Shown piece after piece: positions 30,892 to 35,020 of a stretch of DNA of 35,020 nucleotides. Made by a program: the position numbers and the translations under genes. The DNA comes from Entamoeba invadens IP1. Lineage: Eukaryota > Evosea > Mastigamoebida > Endamoebidae. Position 1 is the stretch's first letter. Every line of letters begins with the position of its first letter. The notes under the pieces were generated by a model. The model saw nothing but the letters and a program-made list of their open reading frames with translations. It was not told the origin of the DNA and did not search any database. Where the stretch lies: the NCBI RefSeq assembly GCF_000330505.1, contig NW_004440449.1, positions 104,225 through 139,244 on the forward strand. Reading direction: 5' to 3'.

Positions 30892-32037
30892 TTATAAAAT
30901 AAAACAAACCCCCTCATTATCATCATAATCACCACAATAATCGACTCTATCCATATTTATATATTCCTCATCAATATCTTTAAAATCAGTGTAAAATTTT
31001 TTGTAAATATCAATTTCACCACTCGAAATTCCATTTAGAACCTTATCATTAAAAGTAGGAACAACAAATTTCGTCAGAGAAGTGCAGCCGTCAAATACTG
31101 AATTGCTAATAAAACAATTTTCATTAAAAATAAGCTCTTGAAGGTTCAAACAGTCTTCGAAAGCATGGTTAAATACAAACCTAACGGTATCTGGAATGGT
31201 AATACGTTTGAGGTTTACACATCCCATGAATGAGTCATAACTAATTTCATTTAAATTACTTGGCAAGTCCACTCGAGTTAGATTTGTGCAATAATAAAAC
31301 GTAGCATGTATCGTTCTCACATTTTGTGATACAACAACATCTTTTAAATTTCTGCAATTTTCTAGAGCCCCACATCCAACCGAGTAAATAGTGTCAGGCA
31401 TCGAAAATGATTCAAAGCCACAATTCGCAAAAGAATCGTATTTAAAAGACGACACAGACGATGGAAAGTTGATTGACGTCAATTGGATGCAGTCTTTAAA
31501 ACAACAATTTGATATAGAACGGATTCCATCACATAAAGTGACACTTTTAATAGAACTATTTTCAATAAATAAGTTTTTTTCAAGTTTGGTAACGTGAACC
31601 GGAAGAACATATTCTTTAATGTTGAAAGAAGTAAACAAATGGTTACCAAGAATTTTGATACTTTTGTTTTTTAATATTTTTTTCATATCGTCGAAATTGG
31701 TAATATTAAGAGATTTGATGTCTTTTAATGTTATACGAACATTTTTGAACTCCCAATTGTTGTCTTTTATCAAGTTCTTTGAATTTGAATAATCAACTTT
31801 ATACCACACAACAAAATTATTAATATTTGGTATTTTAACATCATATTTTGTGTACAAGTGTTGCGTTTCCATATACGGAAACAGTCGTTTGGACGATATT
31901 GGAATGGGGTTGTAACGAAAACGATCCAAAATACAACAAAATTTCTTACAGACGAGAATCGAGTTTGTAAAATCGTTTCTAAAGAAAAAGTAACGTGTTA
32001 CAACCTGGAAATTATAAGCGTCCAATTTGGAAGGCAT
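30892..32037 (-). CDS. BspA-like leucine-rich-repeat protein ending in a CaaX prenylation box
   Basis: This is a 381-residue protein from the ATG at 32037. Residues 5-45 form the F-box-like N-terminus typical of Entamoeba LRR proteins (LDAYNFQVVTRYFFF..., VCKKFCCILDRFRYNPI). A linker with LFPYMETQHLYTKYD follows, then from about residue 125 to 335 some eight LRR_5/BspA-type repeats of about 23 residues (for example NLKRITIPDTVRFVFNHAF). The tail is acidic (DYCGDYDDNEGV) and ends CFIL, a C-a-a-X box. The terminal Leu predicts geranylgeranylation, so attachment to the inner membrane face is likely. There is no signal peptide or membrane span. It is intact and lies upstream of, and in the same orientation as, the tail-anchored paralogue at 28899. 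The upstream flank contains no obvious TATA/initiator pair that I could assign with certainty. Confidence 0.9.
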   Translation of the reverse strand: MPSKLDAYNFQVVTRYFFFRNDFTNSILVCKKFCCILDRFRYNPIPISSKRLFPYMETQHLYTKYDVKIPNINNFVVWYKVDYSNSKNLIKDNNWEFKNVRITLKDIKSLNITNFDDMKKILKNKSIKILGNHLFTSFNIKEYVLPVHVTKLEKNLFIENSSIKSVTLCDGIRSISNCCFKDCIQLTSINFPSSVSSFKYDSFANCGFESFSMPDTIYSVGCGALENCRNLKDVVVSQNVRTIHATFYYCTNLTRVDLPSNLNEISYDSFMGCVNLKRITIPDTVRFVFNHAFEDCLNLQELIFNENCFISNSVFDGCTSLTKFVVPTFNDKVLNGISSGEIDIYKKFYTDFKDIDEEYINMDRVDYCGDYDDNEGVCFIL

Positions 32038-32276
32038 TTTGTTTATTAAGTTTTTAAAAAAATGATTATTATCATTAATTGGTTTGTATGAAAAATAAAT
32101 ATAAAATGAGGTATAAGAAATAAATGGTTTAGCGAATTATATAATAACTATATTTTAGTATTTTTTAAAAAAAATAATTATTAAATAACCCATTTGAATA
32201 GTAAATTATTATTTACGTGAGTTATTTTTTTGAAAACATTAATTATCTTAATAAAAATCTTATCATCATCAAAATA

Positions 32277-33130
32277 AACTGTAGTTCAAAAGTCTGTACC
32301 GCAGTATTTTTAAAACTTCCTAAAGTCCCGTTTTTTATTTTTTATTTTTCTTAAAAAACAAAAAAAAACAAAAAATCGAAAGTACAGACTTAATTTTGAA
32401 AAAAATACCAATACCGTTCTATTATTTTTGTACAATATCGGGAATTTATCGGAATATTAGCCAGCCTTTTCCAAAAAACCTGATCGCGTTATTTGATTTG
32501 ACCACAACTCTATACTTCATAACACAAACTCAACGTTGTTGGTCAAATCATACAACGATAAACACGTTAATAAATTGGGATGTTGTTGTTTGTGTCAATT
32601 TGTAACTGAATATCAGTTTCGTTAGTTTTTCATTTTTATTAAAAACAAACATGTGGTTTTGTTCTTTAAACAAAAGAAAATGAAATAACGAGTTTTAAAG
32701 AAAAAAAAATAAATAAGAGCAAACAATTAATAATTTTGTGTTTTGATATTTCAGCCATTGTTGTGACAACACCATCAGTATATCGATATTACGCGATACT
32801 TTAGCGCTTGTTATTTATTTTATTATTATAAATGAAGACTCGACTTTGAAAATTTTTGGCATAAAATTGATCAGCTTTTTTTTATAAAATGCACTTTTGG
32901 GATCATTCACGTGTATTTCAAAAACAAAAATCCCGTTATTTCAAATTTTATATGGAATTTTTTAATCCTAATAAATTCTTCAAGTAAAAAAATATTTTTT
33001 GAAGACTGTTTTTCTCTTTTTGACTTGGAAAAAATAAGCGAATTTATTACAAAAAACGATTCCCAAAAATAATAAACAAAATAAATGCAAAAAAACGGGA
33101 CACCCCAGTACAGACTTTTGAAACCCAGTT
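32277..33130 (-). mobile_element. Mariner-like deletion derivative with inverted ends
   Basis: The left end reads AACTGTAGTTCAAAAGTCTG, and the reverse complement of the right end reads AACTGGGTTTCAAAAGTCTG. TCCCGTTTTTT occurs further in on both sides. TA flanks both ends (32275-32276 and 33131-33132), and three more complementary bases lie beyond each. Read on the - strand, an ATG at 32758 opens MAEISKHKIINCLL, resembling the start of a helix-turn-helix transposase. Near the other end ANIPINSRYCTKIIERYWYF leads to a stop at 32392-32390, weakly resembling the C-terminus of Tc1/mariner transposases. What lies between is too short and scrambled to be a transposase. A second copy of GTACAGACTT (about 32382) and a hairpin (32495-32549) lie inside. 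This fits an internally deleted, non-autonomous copy. Confidence 0.6.
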
Positions 33131-33804
33131 TATTTCAGATTTAATTATATTTCTAATTTTTAATTTGTTTTTCATGATTGTATTTTTTCTTGTTTAAAAA
33201 AGAGTTGAATCTTAAATAGCCAAAATATATTTTTAGCTCCTAAGTGTTTTCCCGTTTTACATAATTTAATAGTATTAAATAGTTTAATCTGTCATTCAAT
33301 TTTATTATTAATTATTGGTATTTAAACTTAATTTTATAATTTATTTGAACCTTGATATTATTTTTTAATTGTTTAATTATTAGTTGGAAATACTATTAAT
33401 TAGTTTGTTTAAACCAATTAAATTAAGTATTAATGAGAAACCTCATCCACGGGTTATTTTTTGAGTAAATATTTAAATCAAACAAACTTATAAGTATAAT
33501 ATTTATTCAATTTATTACCCTGGTTTTAATAAATGAAAACTTAAAAATTAATGTATTATATTTATTGATAAATTCTTTTATTCAATATTGTACAATAATA
33601 ACTTAAAAATCTATTAAATAAATAATCGAATATGTTGTTTGTTTCAATTATAAAAAATAAAAAAACATAAACTTAATTTTTATTAAAACAAAAATTTAAT
33701 TAATTGCAATAAAAAAGTGAGTGTTTTTTAACAATATAATTCTATATTTTGTTTTAACAAAAATAATCTGGATGACAACTTTTATTCCCGGGTTTGTTAT
33801 TTTA

Positions 33805-34442
33805 TAAAGAGAAAGGACGGACATGGGGACGAAGGACGGGAATATAGGCCGAAGGACGTCCTTTGTGGTTTAGGGATGTCCTCCCGCTATAAAGGGCGTC
33901 CTTTATGTGTATATGGTGTCCTTTCTATTATTTTCGTGTCCGCGGCATTTTTAATAACTATATAATGAATTATAATATTACCATGAATTTACTATTATAA
34001 AATATAATTATTTCCAAAAATAAATAAATTCAAAGACAAATGTTAAACAAAAAGTAATTTCGTTATATATTAATGGTTTTTATAATAATGCAAATTTAAT
34101 TAGTTTTTCAAAGAAAACCGAATGGTAAAATGAAAAAAAATTAAATATAATTATTATAAACCATTAATTTATAACAAAATTACTTTTTAAATAGTTTTTG
34201 TCTTTGAATTAATTTATTTTTGGAAATAATTATATTTTTTGATTGTATATTTATAATAAAAATATACTTCGTTATATAGTTTCGATAATGAATAAAAAAT
34301 GCCGCGGACACGAAAATAATAGAAAGGACACCATATACACAGGGAGGACGCCCTTTATAGCGGGAGGACATCCCTAAACCACAAAGGACGTCCTTCGGCC
34401 TATATTCCCGTCCTTCGTCCCCATGTCCGTCCTTTCTCTTAA
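33805..34442. mobile_element. Foldback (palindromic) element, 632 bp, flanked by TAA
   Basis: The element spans 33808-34439 and is almost wholly one inverted repeat centred near 34123. The outer 145 or so bases of each arm (AGAGAAAGGACGGACATGGG..., ending GTGTCCGCGGCAT) are nearly identical; the only block of mismatches I see is TTTA versus TCCC near 33909. They are far more G+C-rich than anything nearby. The inner arms are A+T-rich and more diverged, with a loop of only a few tens of bases. Each G+C-rich arm carries a series of GGACG/CGTCC words, including the palindrome AAGGACGTCCTT. TAA flanks both ends (33805-33807 and 34440-34442). A three-base TWA duplication is typical of PIF/Harbinger elements, which makes that superfamily a candidate. 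The element has no protein-coding capacity. Confidence 0.85.
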
Positions 34443-34581
34443 TACCACCTTTGACCGAATTAAAGTTACACTTTTTTAAATTTAAAACTTATGAAAGAAA
34501 CACAAAAACAAAAAACAACTTTTGAAATTTGTTTACCCAGTATGTTATTTATCAAAACTTCAGCAAAACAAATCTGAAATC

Positions 34582-34615
34582 TTATATAAATAGCAAATTG
34601 GATCACATAATTCAG
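34582..34615 (+). promoter_or_regulatory. TATA box and initiator of the gene starting at 34619
   Basis: TTATATAAA at 34582-34590 is followed 28 bases later by ATTCA at 34610-34614, within CATAATTCA. Entamoeba core promoters have a TATA-like element about 30 bases upstream of an initiator resembling AAAAATTCA. Transcription starting here would leave a 5' leader of only a few bases before the ATG at 34619, which is usual in this genus. Confidence 0.6.
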
Positions 34616-34618
34616 AAC

Positions 34619-35020
34619 ATGTCAAATTACTTCAAGAGATGCATTGAACAACGCAACATGCAAACCAGTCTTGAGTGTTGTCTGCCAGCTCTTCTCTCAC
34701 AAAAAGGAACACTTAAAATTGCAAATCCACAAAAAAAGACCACTTACTCTTCAGAATTCATTAAATTAACTCAATTGACTTTTAATGACGTTGAAGAGTG
34801 GACATTAGATATTATAAATGTAGTTAAAGAAAGATGTCGTGATATTGAAAAGTTTATGTTGATGAGTGGAGTATCAAAGGGAACGGCTTATCGACGGTCG
34901 ATGGACGCAAAAAGAAGAGAGTTCATGCATTTAATTGAAGACATTTTATTTGTTGAAGGCTATGACATAACTTATACTTCGGAAAATCGCGAAGGAATCT
35001 CTGGAGATGTAAAGATCAGA
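34619..35020 (+). CDS. Hypothetical protein, 5' part only (runs off the window)
   Basis: An ATG at 34619 opens a frame of 134 codons with no stop before the window end, in DNA that is visibly less A+T-rich than its surroundings. The protein starts MSNYFKRCIEQRNMQTSLEC and includes LTQLTFNDVEEWTLDIINVV. It then has a basic stretch, GVSKGTAYRRSMDAKRREF, which has the look of a helix-turn-helix or other nucleic-acid-binding segment, followed by HLIEDILFVEGYDITYTSEN. No signal peptide or membrane span is visible. I do not recognise the family. The good TATA/initiator spacing just upstream supports the start. The gene is incomplete here, so length and function cannot be judged. The foldback element ends about 180 bases upstream. 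Confidence 0.75.
   Translation, partial: MSNYFKRCIEQRNMQTSLECCLPALLSQKGTLKIANPQKKTTYSSEFIKLTQLTFNDVEEWTLDIINVVKERCRDIEKFMLMSGVSKGTAYRRSMDAKRREFMHLIEDILFVEGYDITYTSENREGISGDVKIR

Larger units (their letters stand above)
32038..34618. other. Intergenic region rich in mobile-element remnants
   Basis: Two inverted-repeat elements (32277-33130 and 33808-34439) take up more than half of this stretch. Between them (33131-33807) is plain A+T-rich DNA. After the second element a short stretch leads into the promoter of the gene starting at 34619. Open frames here either start with TTG (32396) or lie within the foldback arms (34180-34371) and are not genes. Confidence 0.6.

Noticed and set aside
32396..32605. 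69-codon open frame on the + strand inside the mariner-like element
   Set aside because: TTG start, and the opposite strand carries the more transposase-like reading.
34180..34371. 63-codon open frame on the - strand
   Set aside because: It lies in one arm of the foldback element and has no protein-like features.
1..35020. CRISPR arrays, rRNA, tRNA arrays, LINE or SINE bodies
   Set aside because: No regularly spaced repeats with unique spacers, no rRNA-like conserved blocks, no complete tRNA and no reverse-transcriptase motifs were seen. The Cys-rich tandem repeats are coding.

Overview
The window looks like nuclear DNA of an Entamoeba species. Non-coding DNA is extremely A+T-rich and coding DNA less so. 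The long genes show no introns. The two largest loci encode transmembrane kinases (TMKs) with CXXC-rich ectodomains, and a second cluster holds BspA-like leucine-rich-repeat proteins; both families are expanded in Entamoeba. The many DNA-transposon-like inverted-repeat elements favour E. invadens over E. histolytica, but that species call is inference.

Layout. (1) 1-7.9 kb is largely gene-poor: a TIR-bounded element (about 4-1670), a decayed gene on the + strand (about 4684-5201, perhaps to 5602), hairpins and a short dispersed repeat. (2) 7.9-21.8 kb holds two tandem TMK loci, both on the - strand. The first (7918-12315) is intact: signal peptide, a beta-helix-like region, CXXC repeats, one membrane span, an MSP/ASH-like juxtamembrane domain and a TKL-type kinase with all catalytic residues. 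The second (14675-21811) has the same plan but is broken by three in-frame TAG codons, four frameshifts and a 100-N gap. (3) 21.8-27.2 kb has no convincing gene. It holds a TIR-bounded interval (about 22001-25483) and a 277-bp Tc1/mariner-type MITE (26610-26886). (4) 27.2-32.0 kb is a compact cluster: a + strand gene for an F-box-like plus six-span membrane protein, convergent with two BspA-like LRR genes. One LRR protein ends in a membrane span, the other in a CaaX box (CFIL). (5) 32.0-34.6 kb holds a mariner-like deletion derivative (32277-33130) and a nearly full-length palindromic foldback element (33808-34439) flanked by TAA. (6) A gene of unknown function starts at 34619 behind a good TATA/initiator pair and runs off the window.

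The TMKs combine a surface Cys-rich sensor with a cytosolic kinase and so probably act in surface sensing. The LRR proteins appear to be attached to membranes by two different means. Most of the remaining sequence is accounted for by small non-autonomous DNA elements and decay products. Nothing resembles CRISPR, rRNA or a functional tRNA gene. The least expected observations are the MSP/ASH-like domain shared by both kinases, the TAG-only nonsense codons in the second kinase locus, and the GGACG-rich foldback element.
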